Source of the DNA: Kitasatospora sp. MAA19
GTDB taxonomy: Bacteria; Actinomycetota; Actinomycetes; Streptomycetales; Streptomycetaceae
Direction of reading: 5' to 3'
NCBI RefSeq assembly: GCF_029894125.1
Contig: NZ_JARXYZ010000013.1
Coordinates: 1-64,000, forward strand
DNA: 64,000 nt
Shown here: positions 33,324 to 42,082 of the stretch, one piece after another
Numbering within the stretch: the first letter of the stretch is position 1
Layout: every line of letters starts with the position of its first letter
Position numbers and translations under genes: made by a program
Notes under the pieces: generated by a model
Told to the model about the DNA's origin: nothing
What the model saw: the letters and a program-made list of their open reading frames with translations, nothing else
Database searches by the model: none

Positions 33324-34859
33324 GTGGCGGAACCGAGCCGACGGGGGATCCTGGGCCTGGGCCTGATGGCGGCGGCCGTCACCTCCTGCGGCAACCCCGC
33401 CCCGCACCCCTCCCCCGACGCCGGCGGTCCGACCAGCGCCCAGCACGTCGGCCCGGCGGCGGAGCGCGCCCTCCCCGGCGCGCCCGGCTGGGAGATCACC
33501 GACCCCGGCCCCTCCGACGCGATCGAGGGCTTCGCCGACCGGGTCAGCGTGCTGCCCGGCGAGCCGTTCGGCCTGCACGTCTCCACCCCGGCCGCCGCCT
33601 TCACCGTCTCCGCGTACCGCCTCGGCTGGTACGACGGCGCCCGCGCCCGCCTGGTCTGGCGCCGCGACCACGTCCCGGGCGGCAGGCAGCCCGCACCGCA
33701 CGTGGACCCCGTGACCCGCACCGTGCTGACCGGCTGGCAGCGCACCCTCGCCGTGGACACCGCCGGCTGGCCCGAGGGCGCCTACCTCCTGCGCCTGGAC
33801 GCCGAGGACGGCTCCGGCCAGCGCTACGTCCCGCTCACCGTCCGCTCCGCCGCCACGGCGGGCAGGACGGTGGTGATGAGCGCCCCCGCGACCTGGCAGG
33901 CGTACAACGAGTGGGGCGGGTACAGCCTGTACAACGGCCCCACCGGCGGGCTGGCCACCCGTTCGCTCCGGGTCGTCTTCGACCGGCCGTACGACTACGA
34001 CCACGGCGCCGGGCTCTTCCTGGTGTACGAGGCGCCGCTGGTCGCGCTCGCCGAGCGGCTCGGTCTGCCGCTCGCCTACACCACCGGGATCGACGTGGCC
34101 CGCGAGCCCGGGTTGCTGCGCGGTGCGAGCGCCGTCCTGTCGCTCGGCCACGACGAGTACTGGTCCCCCGAACAGCGCGCCCGGGTGGTCGCGGCCCGGG
34201 ACGCCGGTACCAACCTGGCGATCCTGGGCGCCAACTGCTGCTTCCGCCGGGTCCGCTTCGAGCCCTCGGAGCTGGGACCGGACCGGACGGTGGTCTGCTA
34301 CAAGGACGCCTGGGCGCAGGACCCGGGCCACCAGGCCGGCGCCCCGGCGACCACCGACTTCCGGGCCGGCCCGAACGCGGACCCGGAGAGCGCGATGCTC
34401 GGCGTGATCTACGACGGTTACCCGGTGGACGCCCCGTACGTGGTCGGCTCGCCCGAGCACTGGGCGTTCGAGGGCACCGGCGTCACCGTCGGGGCGTCCT
34501 TCCCGCACCTGGTCGGCGTCGAGTACGACCGGGTCGACACCGCCTTCCCCACCCCGCGCCCGATCGAGGTGATCGCGCACTCCCCCGTGGTCTGCGAGGG
34601 CCGCGCCTCGCACGCCGACACCGCGTACTACACCGTGCCGAGCGGCGCCGGGGTGTTCGCCACCGGGACGATGCGCTGGGTGGAGGCCCTGGACGCGAAC
34701 GGGCCGGGCGGTGGCAGCGCCGACCACGGGATCGACGCCCGGGCCGGCGACCTGGTCCGCAAGGTCACCGAGAACGTGCTGCGCACCTTCGCCGCCGGCC
34801 CGGCCGGCCGCACCCACCCGGCCCGGGACAACCTCGCGGCCGTCTACGGCGGGGCGTAG
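33324..34859 (+). CDS. N,N-dimethylformamidase beta-subunit-like lipoprotein
   Basis: 511 residues from a GTG at 33324 after AGGGAGG. The start combines twin arginine and lipobox: S-R-R-G-I-L-G-L-G-L-M-A-A-A-V-T-S-C with Cys22. The body reads like the N,N-dimethylformamidase beta-subunit-like domain: Y-R-L-G-W-Y-D-G-A, A-P-A-T-W-Q-A-Y-N-E-W-G-G-Y-S-L-Y, R-P-Y-D-Y-D-H-G-A-G, L-S-L-G-H-D-E-Y-W-S and a C-terminal G-T-M-R-W-V. The family includes an iron amidase, but most actinobacterial members are uncharacterised exported proteins. Probably membrane-anchored outside. Confidence 0.85.
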   Translation: MAEPSRRGILGLGLMAAAVTSCGNPAPHPSPDAGGPTSAQHVGPAAERALPGAPGWEITDPGPSDAIEGFADRVSVLPGEPFGLHVSTPAAAFTVSAYRLGWYDGARARLVWRRDHVPGGRQPAPHVDPVTRTVLTGWQRTLAVDTAGWPEGAYLLRLDAEDGSGQRYVPLTVRSAATAGRTVVMSAPATWQAYNEWGGYSLYNGPTGGLATRSLRVVFDRPYDYDHGAGLFLVYEAPLVALAERLGLPLAYTTGIDVAREPGLLRGASAVLSLGHDEYWSPEQRARVVAARDAGTNLAILGANCCFRRVRFEPSELGPDRTVVCYKDAWAQDPGHQAGAPATTDFRAGPNADPESAMLGVIYDGYPVDAPYVVGSPEHWAFEGTGVTVGASFPHLVGVEYDRVDTAFPTPRPIEVIAHSPVVCEGRASHADTAYYTVPSGAGVFATGTMRWVEALDANGPGGGSADHGIDARAGDLVRKVTENVLRTFAAGPAGRTHPARDNLAAVYGGA

Positions 34860-35065
34860 CGGGCCCGGTCGCTCGGTCAGGGGTCCAGGTGGTCCTGCCT
34901 CCCTGGCGGTTGCCCTGGGTCGCAGCCTCCGGGTCGAACGCCCGGGGCGAGGGGCGCTCTGCCGCACCGATACACTCACACGGTCTCACTACACAGCAGG
35001 TCGTCTAGGACAACCGTCCGGCGTGGCACGGGTGCCGGCCGGACAGGGCACGAGGGAAACAGAAC

Positions 35066-35803
35066 ATGGTCGAGGCCTCCCCGAAGGTCGTTGTCGTCGT
35101 CCCCACGTACAACGAGCGGGAGAACCTTCCGGTCCTCGCGGGGCTGCTCGCAGACCTCCCGGTACCGAACCTGCACCTGCTGGTGGTCGACGACAACTCG
35201 CCGGACGGCACCGGCGAGATCGCGGACAAGCTCGCCGCGGACTCCGGCGGCACGGTCGGCGTGCTGCACCGCACCGAGAAGAACGGCCTCGGCCGCGCCT
35301 ACCTGGCCGGCATGGCCCGGGCCCTGGACGAGGACGCCGACATCGTGGTGCAGATGGACGCCGACCTGTCGCACCCGGCCTCGGCGATACCCGCGATGGT
35401 GCAGGCCCTGGCCGACGACGCCACCGCCGTCGTGCTCGGCTCCCGCTACGTGCCCGGCGGGTCGACCGCCGCGGAGTGGCCGTGGCACCGCAAGGCCCTC
35501 TCCGCCTGGGCCAACCTCTACGTCAACACCATCCTCGGCCTGGGCGTCCGGGACGCCACCGCCGGTTTCAAGGCCTGGCGGGCGAGCACCCTGCGGGCCA
35601 TCGACCTGCCGACCGTGCAGAGCAGCGGCTACTCGTTCCAGGTCGAGATGAACTACCGGGTCGTCAAGCGCGGCCTGACGATCCGCGAGGTGCCGATCCG
35701 CTTCGAGGAGCGGATCGAGGGCGCCTCGAAGATGAGCATCGGGGTGCAGGTCGAGTCCGCGCTGGCGCCCTGGAAGCTGCGGCTGAACCGCCACGACGCG
35801 TAA
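35066..35803 (+). CDS. ppm1: Polyprenol-phosphate mannosyltransferase (Ppm1-type)
   Basis: 245 residues. GT2 fold: V-V-V-V-P-T-Y-N-E-R-E-N-L, V-V-D-D-N-S-P-D-G-T-G, G-L-G-R-A-Y-L-A-G-M, D-x-D motif in Q-M-D-A-D-L-S-H, and G-S-R-Y-V-P-G-G. C-terminal A-T-A-G-F-K-A-W-R and I-P-I-R-F-E-E-R-x-E-G-x-S-K-M-S are typical of dolichol/polyprenol-phosphate mannose synthases. It moves mannose from GDP-mannose to polyprenyl phosphate, the donor for lipoglycan and protein O-mannosylation outside the membrane. It lacks the fused acyltransferase domain, as in Streptomyces Ppm1. Confidence 0.93.
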   Translation: MVEASPKVVVVVPTYNERENLPVLAGLLADLPVPNLHLLVVDDNSPDGTGEIADKLAADSGGTVGVLHRTEKNGLGRAYLAGMARALDEDADIVVQMDADLSHPASAIPAMVQALADDATAVVLGSRYVPGGSTAAEWPWHRKALSAWANLYVNTILGLGVRDATAGFKAWRASTLRAIDLPTVQSSGYSFQVEMNYRVVKRGLTIREVPIRFEERIEGASKMSIGVQVESALAPWKLRLNRHDA

Positions 35804-35902
35804 CGCACGACGGGTGGCGGTTCCTCCGCCCGGAACCGGCATACGGGTGCCCGTCGGGCCGTCCGGCGGTGTGAACGGCGGCTGCGGGGAAAGAAGGGCG
35901 AC

Positions 35903-37162
35903 ATGGCCCTTCTCCCGGAGTCACTCACGGCCCTGATCCGCCGTGGCACCCGAGAACCCTTCGTCGTCCAGACCGTGCGGGCCACCGTGGCCGCCACCAT
36001 CTCGTACGCGGCGGCCACCCGGCTCAGCAATGAGCCGGTCCCGCTGACGGCTCCGCTCACCGCGCTGCTGGTGGTGCAGGTCACCGTCTACTCGACGCTC
36101 AAGACCAGCATCCGCCGGGTCAACTCGGTGGTGGTCGGCGTGCTGATCGCGACCGGCTTCAGCGCCGTGGTGGGGCTCTCCTGGTGGAGCCTCGGGCTGA
36201 TCATCCTGGCCTCGCTGGTCGTCGGCCGGTTCGTCCGGGTCGAGGAGTTCGTCCAGGAGGTCGCGATCAGCGCGATGCTGATCCTGGGCGTCTCCGGGCT
36301 CGCCTCGCAGGCCTGGGACCGGGTGCTGGAGACGCTGATCGGCGCCGCCGTCGGCCTGCTGTTCAACCTGGTGTTCGCGCCACCGGTCTGGGTGGACACC
36401 GCCGGGGAGTCGATCGAGGACCTCGCCCGGCGGGCCCGCCACCTGCTGCTGGACATCGCCGAGGAGTTGGACGGGCCGACCCCGGTCGCCCGGGCCGCCG
36501 AGCGGCTGCACGAGGCCCGCCGGCTCGACCAGGCCATCGTCGACGTGGACGCGGCGCTGCGCCAGGCGGAGGACAGCCTGCGGCTCAATCCGCGGATCAG
36601 CGAGGGGCTGCTGTCCCGGCTGGTACTGCGCACCGGGCTGGACACCCTGGAGATCTGCGTGGTGGTGATCCGGGTGCTGGCCCGCTCGCTGACCGACCTC
36701 GCCAAGCGGCGCGGGCCCGGCGAGCGGCTGTTCCCGGCGGACGTCGCGGTGGGCCTGGAAGAACTGCTGGCGCACGTCGGCGGGGCCATGGTCAGCTTCG
36801 CGGTGCTGGTGACCACCCAGGTGAGCCGCAACGCCGAGGAGGCGGAGCGGCGGCTGACCGCCGAGCTGGCCGCGGCCTGGACCTGCCGGGAGAACGTCGC
36901 CCAGGCTCTGCTCCAGCAGGTGCGGGAGCACCCGGAAGCGTGGCAGCTGCACGGTTCGATACTGGCCGAGGTGGACCGGATCCTGGACGAGCTGGACCTG
37001 GAGCACCGCAGCCGGCGCCTGATGGAGGAGCTGGACCGGGCCTCGGTGGAGAGCCGGGAGCGGTTCTCGCGGTTCGCCGGAGTGCGCCGGTTCGTCCGTG
37101 GCGAGCGGCGGCGCCGGGCCCGGCCGAGGCGGGGGCGCCCGGCGGCGGGGGCCGGGCGCTGA
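35903..37162 (+). CDS. FUSC/aromatic acid exporter family membrane protein
   Basis: 419 residues. Five to six N-terminal membrane segments (residues 15-165; F-V-V-Q-T-V-R-A-T-V-A-A-T-I-S-Y, L-T-A-P-L-T-A-L-L-V-V-Q, R-R-V-N-S-V-V-V-G-V-L). The rest is long helical cytoplasmic sequence, E/R-rich with coiled-coil character (L-D-Q-A-I-V-D-V-D-A-A-L-R-Q-A-E-D-S-L). The layout fits half-size FUSC/ArAE exporters, which pump aromatic carboxylates or similar. 99 nt downstream of ppm1 on the same strand; no direct link to it is evident. Confidence 0.8.
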   Translation: MALLPESLTALIRRGTREPFVVQTVRATVAATISYAAATRLSNEPVPLTAPLTALLVVQVTVYSTLKTSIRRVNSVVVGVLIATGFSAVVGLSWWSLGLIILASLVVGRFVRVEEFVQEVAISAMLILGVSGLASQAWDRVLETLIGAAVGLLFNLVFAPPVWVDTAGESIEDLARRARHLLLDIAEELDGPTPVARAAERLHEARRLDQAIVDVDAALRQAEDSLRLNPRISEGLLSRLVLRTGLDTLEICVVVIRVLARSLTDLAKRRGPGERLFPADVAVGLEELLAHVGGAMVSFAVLVTTQVSRNAEEAERRLTAELAAAWTCRENVAQALLQQVREHPEAWQLHGSILAEVDRILDELDLEHRSRRLMEELDRASVESRERFSRFAGVRRFVRGERRRRARPRRGRPAAGAGR

Positions 37163-37263
37163 CCGCATCGCATGGTCGGATCATCGGACGTCACGGCGCC
37201 GGCGTCAGGGCACCGCGGTCGGCTCGACAGCGAGGTCGGAGCCCCGACCTCAGGGTATCGGCG

Positions 37264-37713
37264 TCAGGGCATCGACCAGGGCTCCTGTGGGAGCGGGTGG
37301 CCGGTCTCCAGGTAGGTCTTCAGGTTGGACAGCACCGCCGACCAGCCCCGCTCGGCGTCCGCCCGCTCGGCCTCGTCGGCGAGGTCGTCGTGCGTGACGG
37401 TGAGCCGGGTGAGTTCGCGCCAGCCCTGGATCTCGAAGGTGACCCGGGAGGGCCCGCCCGGGCGCCGCTCCTGCGGCCCGGCCCAGGTGGTGACCAGCCG
37501 GTGCGGGCGGTCGGCGGCCTCGACGACGCCGATCACGTCGGCGATCCCGGAGCCGTCGGCGCGCTGGTGCTCCCAGGGCGCGCCGGGCAACCAGGTGGAG
37601 ACGTTGCGGTGCCCCCAGTAGAGGCCGGACTCGTCGGCGTTGGTGAGGGCGTGCCAGACCCGCGCGGGGGTGGCACGGAGGTAGAGCGTGCTGCGGACGG
37701 CGGGCGCGGCCAT
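37264..37713 (-). CDS. SRPBCC (AHSA1-like) protein
   Basis: 149 residues from the ATG at 37713; an upstream start at 37755 would overlap the previous gene. START/Bet v1-type fold of the AHSA1 group: L-Y-L-R-A-T-P-A-R-V-W-H-A-L-T, L-Y-W-G-H-R-N-V-S-T-W, V-V-E-A-A-D-R-P-H-R-L-V-T-T-W, and the C-terminal helix E-R-G-W-S-A-V-L-S-N-L-K-T-Y-L-E-T-G. Ligand unknown. The gene begins 4 nt after the stop of the VOC gene, so the two form an operon, a common pairing in Streptomyces. Confidence 0.88.
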   Translation of the reverse strand: MAAPAVRSTLYLRATPARVWHALTNADESGLYWGHRNVSTWLPGAPWEHQRADGSGIADVIGVVEAADRPHRLVTTWAGPQERRPGGPSRVTFEIQGWRELTRLTVTHDDLADEAERADAERGWSAVLSNLKTYLETGHPLPQEPWSMP

Positions 37714-37717
37714 GGCC

Positions 37718-38191
37718 TCAGCCCCTGGCCGCGTCGAGCAGCTGCCGGACGTCAATCTTCTGCATCCGCAGCATCGCTGCGGTCACCCGGTCGGCCTTGG
37801 CCCGGTCCGGGTCGGTGATCAGCTCGTTGAGCACGCGCGGCACGATCTGCCAGGAGAGGCCGTAGCGGTCCTTGAGCCAGCCGCACGGGCCCTCCTGGCC
37901 GCCGTCGGCGGTGAGCTTGGCCCAGAGTTCGTCGACCTCCTGCTGGTCGGCGCAGTCCACCTGGAGCGAGATCGCCTCGGAGAAGGTGAACTCGGGGCCG
38001 CCGTTGAGCGCCACGTACGGCCGGCCGGCGAGCTCGAAGACCACCGTCATCACCGAGCCGGCGGCGCCGGGACCGGCCTCGCCGTAGCGGTTGACCTGGG
38101 TGATGCGGGAGTTGGGGAACAGTGAGGTGTAGAAGGCGGCGGCCTCTTCGGCCTGGTCGTCGAACCAGAGGAAGGTGCTGATTTTCTGCAT
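37718..38191 (-). CDS. VOC family (PhnB-like) protein
   Basis: 157 residues from the ATG at 38191. The PhnB/3-demethylubiquinone-methyltransferase-like VOC family is evident: F-L-W-F-D-D-Q-A-E-E-A-A-A-F-Y-T-S-L-F-P-N-S, G-S-V-M-T-V-V-F-E-L-A-G, Y-V-A-L-N-G-G-P, F-S-E-A-I-S-L-Q-V, G-W-L-K-D-R-Y-G-L-S-W-Q-I-V-P. The first helix start is A-A-A-F-Y, the family's hallmark. Function of the group is uncertain. Upstream gene of the operon with the SRPBCC protein. Confidence 0.9.
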   Translation of the reverse strand: MQKISTFLWFDDQAEEAAAFYTSLFPNSRITQVNRYGEAGPGAAGSVMTVVFELAGRPYVALNGGPEFTFSEAISLQVDCADQQEVDELWAKLTADGGQEGPCGWLKDRYGLSWQIVPRVLNELITDPDRAKADRVTAAMLRMQKIDVRQLLDAARG

Positions 38192-38255
38192 GCGCCCGAC
38201 GGTAGCCCCGGGCGCCGCCCGGGCCGCCGAGCCACGGCCGGGGGTCACCGGATCG

Positions 38256-38283
38256 GCGCCCCCGGGCCGCGGCCCGGGGGCGC
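38256..38283. terminator. 13-bp hairpin terminator at the phospholipase stop
   Basis: GCGCCCCCGGGCC (38256-38268) and GGCCCGGGGGCGC (38271-38283) form a near-continuous palindrome directly after the TAG of the phospholipase gene (38285-38283). Confidence 0.7.
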
Positions 38284-40265
38284 TAGTGGACCCAGCCCGC
38301 GTAGCGCTGGGTGAAGCGGCGACCGGTGTGGGCGGTGACGACGACGTCGTAGCGGCCCTGCTTGTCCAGCGGCCAGGCCAGGTTGACCTGCTTGCCGGGG
38401 CGGACCCAGACGGTCTGCGCGGTGCCCGCGAAGTCGTTGGGGGCGGCCGTGAAGGCGAGGTCGGTCAGGCCGTCGTTGACGAGCTGGAGGGTCAGCCGGC
38501 TGCCGCGCAGGTCGGCGGTGACGATCGGTACGGCGACGTCGTTCTGGCCGTCCCGGCCGTCACGCACCACGGTGCCGGCGAAGCGGCGCACGAAGCCGTC
38601 CGGGCCGTGGACGGTGAAGTCGTAGCGGCCGTTGGTGGCGGCGGCGTCCCAGACGTACTGGGCGGTGGAGCCGGGGGCGACGGTGTACGGGGTGCCCGCG
38701 AACGGGAACGCGATGTTGGGGTAGACGGTGTACGGAAAGGCCACCGAACCGTCGTTGCTCAGGGTGCAGACGACCTTCCCGGTCTTGCGGTCCACGTCCA
38801 CGTCGGCCCACGGCTGGTAGGGCAGCGGGCGGTGCGGGCGCTCGCCCCGTTCCTGGACGGGCATCGACTGGGCGCCGACGGCCGGGAGGGCGACGCCGGG
38901 CAGTTTGGCGCCCGCGTCGGCCTTGGCCATCAGGGCGGTGGTGTCGGGCAGCGACGGGATCGACGTGGTCGGCGCGGCGAAGTCGAAGCAGCTGGTGAGG
39001 TCGCCGCAGACGGCCCGGCGCCAGGCCGAGATGTTGGGCTCGGCGACGCCGGTGACCAGCTCCATGAAGCGCAGCACCGAGGTGTGGTCGAAGACCTGGG
39101 AGTTGACCCAACCGCCGCGCGACCAGGGCGAGACGACCCAGAGTGGGACGCGGTTGCCGAGGCCGATGGCGCGGCCCTGGGTGAACTCCTCGGGGGTGCC
39201 GGGCTCGGGGGTGGGCGGGACCATGTGGTCGAAGTAGCCGTCGTTCTCGTCGTACATGACCAGGAAGACGGTGTGCTGCCACACCTCCGGGTTGGACATC
39301 AGCGACTGGAGCACCTGGTTGACCCAGTGCGCCCCGTACGCCGGGCCGGCGTCCGGGTGCTCGGAGAACAGGTACGGGGCGACCAGCCAGGAGATGGTCG
39401 GCAGGGTGCCGTCCTTGCAGTGGCGGTCGAAGTCGGTCGGGTCGAACTTCGTCATCGCGTTGATGTAACGCGGGTCGGTGGGCGGGAAGTTGTGGAACTG
39501 CTTGAAGTAGGAGAGGGCGTTGTCGTCGTAGTCGCCGGTGCGGTCGTCCTTGCTGGGGTTGTGGTAGACCCGCCAGCTGACGCCGGCCTGCTCCAGGCGC
39601 TCGGCGTAGGTGGTCCAGTCCGCGACGGGGTTGTCGGTGACCGGGGTGTTGTCGATCCAGGGCCCGGTGGTGCCGTCGCGGCCGGGGCCGGAGGTGCCGG
39701 TCCACAGGTAGAGGCGGTTGGGGTCGGTCGGCCCGGCGAGGGAGGTGAAGTAGGCGTCGCACAGGGTGAACGCGTCGGCCAGGGCGTACTGGTAGGGGAT
39801 GTCGTCCCGGGTGAAGTAGCCCATGGTGCGCTCGCCCTTGGCGGCGATCCACTTGTTCATCGCACCGTTGTTGATCGCCTGGTGGCCGGTCGCCCAGTCG
39901 TGGGCCAGACCCCCGGCGTTCTGCGCGTTGTACTTCGAGGTGTCCATCCGGTACGGCAGCATGGCGCCGCCGTCGCTGCGGCGGCTGTCCGGCTGGCGGA
40001 ACACGTCGGCGCCGTCCGGGAACTGGAGCGCCTGCTTGTCGCCGAAGCCGCGGACGCCGCTGAGCGTACCGAAGTAGTGGTCGAAACTGCGGTTCTCCTG
40101 CATCAGCACGACGACGTGCTTGACGTCCTTGATGGTGCCGGTGAGCCGGCCGGGGGCGGCGTCGGCGGAGGCGGCCTCGGCGGGGCCTGCGGCCAGGCCG
40201 GTCAGGGCGGTGGCGCCGACGGCCGCGGTGGCGCCGACGAAGGTGCGGCGGGAGAGCTCGGGCAT
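38283..40265 (-). CDS. Phosphocholine-type phospholipase C, Tat-exported
   Basis: 660 residues from the ATG at 40265 (GAGAGG 10 nt before); much longer frames upstream are antisense. A Tat signal S-R-R-T-F-V-G-A with an A-x-A-type cleavage site opens the protein. The catalytic domain has H-V-V-V-L-M-Q-E-N-R-S-F-D-H-Y-F-G, N-R-L-Y-L-W-T-G, M-Y-D-E-N-D-G-Y-F-D-H and P-L-W-V-V-S-P-W-S-R-G-G, the acid-phosphatase/phospholipase C superfamily with metal ligands E, N and DxxxxDH. Two C-terminal beta domains follow (from residue about 470). It hydrolyses phosphatidylcholine or sphingomyelin outside the cell, perhaps for phosphate supply. It follows the nuclease/phosphatase-like gene by 14 nt. Confidence 0.93.
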   Translation of the reverse strand: MPELSRRTFVGATAAVGATALTGLAAGPAEAASADAAPGRLTGTIKDVKHVVVLMQENRSFDHYFGTLSGVRGFGDKQALQFPDGADVFRQPDSRRSDGGAMLPYRMDTSKYNAQNAGGLAHDWATGHQAINNGAMNKWIAAKGERTMGYFTRDDIPYQYALADAFTLCDAYFTSLAGPTDPNRLYLWTGTSGPGRDGTTGPWIDNTPVTDNPVADWTTYAERLEQAGVSWRVYHNPSKDDRTGDYDDNALSYFKQFHNFPPTDPRYINAMTKFDPTDFDRHCKDGTLPTISWLVAPYLFSEHPDAGPAYGAHWVNQVLQSLMSNPEVWQHTVFLVMYDENDGYFDHMVPPTPEPGTPEEFTQGRAIGLGNRVPLWVVSPWSRGGWVNSQVFDHTSVLRFMELVTGVAEPNISAWRRAVCGDLTSCFDFAAPTTSIPSLPDTTALMAKADAGAKLPGVALPAVGAQSMPVQERGERPHRPLPYQPWADVDVDRKTGKVVCTLSNDGSVAFPYTVYPNIAFPFAGTPYTVAPGSTAQYVWDAAATNGRYDFTVHGPDGFVRRFAGTVVRDGRDGQNDVAVPIVTADLRGSRLTLQLVNDGLTDLAFTAAPNDFAGTAQTVWVRPGKQVNLAWPLDKQGRYDVVVTAHTGRRFTQRYAGWVH

Positions 40266-40279
40266 CGTGAACTGGCCTC

Positions 40280-41713
40280 TCAGAGCTGGAAGGTGGCGAC
40301 GGCGGCGGCGGTGTCGGAGGGCCACTCGTTGGCGGCGTCGTTCGGCTCGGGCTGCGGCCAGTCGGCGACCAGGGTGTGCGCCTCGACCAGCTTCAGCGGG
40401 CCGGCGTACTGGACGTAGTCGATGCGGTCCTGCGGCTCGGGCTTGGTGCCGCGCTGCCGGCGGGTGGGCGACCAGGTGGCGCCCGGGAACTCGACCGGGT
40501 CGCGGTTCTCCTCGCGGAAGCTGTCGGTCAGCCCGGCGCCCTGAAGAGCGAGGCTGACCGGCCAGTTGAGCGCCCCGACACCGCCGTGCGCGGCGGCGGT
40601 GGCGGCCGTCCAGTCCAGGTGGGACGGCGAGGAGAGGGCGCCGGCGAGCACCACCGGGGTGTGCCGGGCGATGTCCGCGCGCACCGCGGCGACCAGCGCC
40701 TTGGCCTGCTTCAGCCGGAGCGAAGCGGTCTCGGCGGTCTCCGTCTGGGCGGCGGTCCGACCGTCCTGGAGCGCGTACGGGCCGTAGTCCGCCTCGTCGA
40801 GGTGCGCGGCCCAGAAGCGGACGGTGCGGCCACCGGGCAGCTGCAGGGTGACCCCGGCGGCGGGCAGGTCGGCGGTCACCGGGGTGACGTCGACGAGCGG
40901 GTGGCGGCTCAGGATGCCGACGCTGCCGGGGCTCTGGTAGGCGTACCAGCCCAGGGCGTCGGCGAGGGTCTTCGCCCGCTCGCCGGCGGTCTCCTGCAGG
41001 GCGAGCACGTCCAGGCCCTGGGTGAGGACGACGCGCAGCTGCTTCTCCAGCGCGTCGGTGTAGCCGGCGCCCGCGTTGTGCAGGTTCCAGCTGGCGGCCT
41101 TGAGGCGCGGCGGCGCGGCCGGATCGACGACGGGGACGAGGACGGTGACGGTGTCGGTGGCGCCCGCACTGTCCTTGACGCCGACGACGGCCACCTCGGG
41201 GCTCTTGCCCGCCGCGGGTGCGGTGCCGGTGAGCGTCCCGTCGGCGGCGACGGTCAGCCAGGACGGCCCGCTGACCTTGCGGAAGGCAGCCGTCCCGGCC
41301 GGGTTGCCCGCCGGGCGGGACCAGAGCCCGCCGAGCTTGACGGACACCGCCGTGCCGGGGGCGACGGGGGTGGTGGTGACGGCGTCCACGGCGCTGTGCG
41401 GACGGACGACGGCGGGCTTGGCGCGGAAGCTGAACGGGGCGCTCTGGGCGAGGATGCCGTAGCCGTCCTTGGCGAGCAGGTAAGCGGTGTACGGGCCGCC
41501 GGTCAGCGCCGAGGTGTCGAGCTGGAGATCGCCGGAGGCGGCGGGGGTGTACTTCCAGAGGAGAGAGGAGCCGGTGCCGGGACGGCGGTCGCCGTCGTAG
41601 ATGCCGACCCAGTTCTTGTCGTCGGGGGCTTCGGTGCTCCAGTGGAAGGTGAGCCGGTCGCCTTCGGTGGGGTTGGCGGAGGAGGTGAGGGTCAGGGCGC
41701 TGCCTGCGGCCAC
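40280..41713 (-). CDS. Endonuclease/exonuclease/phosphatase-like protein, active site altered
   Basis: 477 residues from a GTG at 41713 (AGGAAA before it). N-terminal beta domains (L-T-F-H-W-S-T-E-A-P-D-D-K-N-W-V-G-I-Y, G-P-Y-T-A-Y-L-L-A-K-D-G-Y-G-I-L-A) precede a DNase I-like EEP domain: A-S-W-N-L-H-N-A-G, L-A-L-Q-E-T, W-A-A-H-L-D, and D-R-I-D-Y-V. But the usual G-D-(F/L)-N motif reads L-A-G-A-L-S-S-P-S-H-L-D-W, and the final S-D-H reads P-S-D-T-A-A-A-V, so key Asp, Asn and His are missing. No signal peptide is present, although relatives, as I recall them, are secreted. Likely a non-catalytic protein; 14 nt upstream of the phospholipase gene. Confidence 0.85.
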   Translation of the reverse strand: MAAGSALTLTSSANPTEGDRLTFHWSTEAPDDKNWVGIYDGDRRPGTGSSLLWKYTPAASGDLQLDTSALTGGPYTAYLLAKDGYGILAQSAPFSFRAKPAVVRPHSAVDAVTTTPVAPGTAVSVKLGGLWSRPAGNPAGTAAFRKVSGPSWLTVAADGTLTGTAPAAGKSPEVAVVGVKDSAGATDTVTVLVPVVDPAAPPRLKAASWNLHNAGAGYTDALEKQLRVVLTQGLDVLALQETAGERAKTLADALGWYAYQSPGSVGILSRHPLVDVTPVTADLPAAGVTLQLPGGRTVRFWAAHLDEADYGPYALQDGRTAAQTETAETASLRLKQAKALVAAVRADIARHTPVVLAGALSSPSHLDWTAATAAAHGGVGALNWPVSLALQGAGLTDSFREENRDPVEFPGATWSPTRRQRGTKPEPQDRIDYVQYAGPLKLVEAHTLVADWPQPEPNDAANEWPSDTAAAVATFQL

Positions 41714-41947
41714 GGTTTTCCTGTCCGCCGCCCGGGGCCCGGTCCGCCGGGGGTCGGCGCCGGGTCCGCGCGCGGCTGGTCACGGAGGCTGGGGAGGGTT
41801 GGCCCCGCAGTTGGCTGTACAACTTCGGGCGGCCCTCATTCATCCGAAGGTCAGCGACCGGAACATGAACGACGCGTGACGGAACATCGGGCGGTTCGGG
41901 AACTCCGTGACCGGCGGCGGGGAATCCCCCTCCCGGAACGCCGGAAA

Positions 41948-41975
41948 GGGCCGCGGCGGAGATCCGCCGCGGCCC
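41948..41975. terminator. 13-bp hairpin
   Basis: GGGCCGCGGCGGA (41948-41960) and TCCGCCGCGGCCC (41963-41975), a near-perfect palindrome. It lies downstream of the CstR-like gene and upstream of the nuclease-like gene, so it probably ends transcripts from the right. Confidence 0.65.
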
Positions 41976-41977
41976 TG

Positions 41978-42074
41978 GTGCTGCCCTGCTGCTGCCCTAC
42001 CGTCGTGCTTCCGCACTGCCTTGCTGCGCTACTGCCCTGCCGCCTTGCGGCCCTGCTGCCCTGCTGCCCTGCTG
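41978..42074 (-). repeat. CTGCCC-rich low-complexity block
   Basis: Repeated ctgctgccctg units (as GGGCAGCAG on the minus strand) fill almost 100 bp between the terminator and the CstR-like stop. The other side of that gene (42435-42517) has GGGCAG-type units, so the two blocks are partly inverted with respect to one another. Confidence 0.6.
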
Positions 42075-42082
42075 CCCGACGG

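Noticed and set aside
38175..40418. Long plus-strand frame over the phospholipase gene
   Set aside because: Valine/glycine-rich antisense artefact with no motif; phospholipase motifs on the opposite strand are complete.
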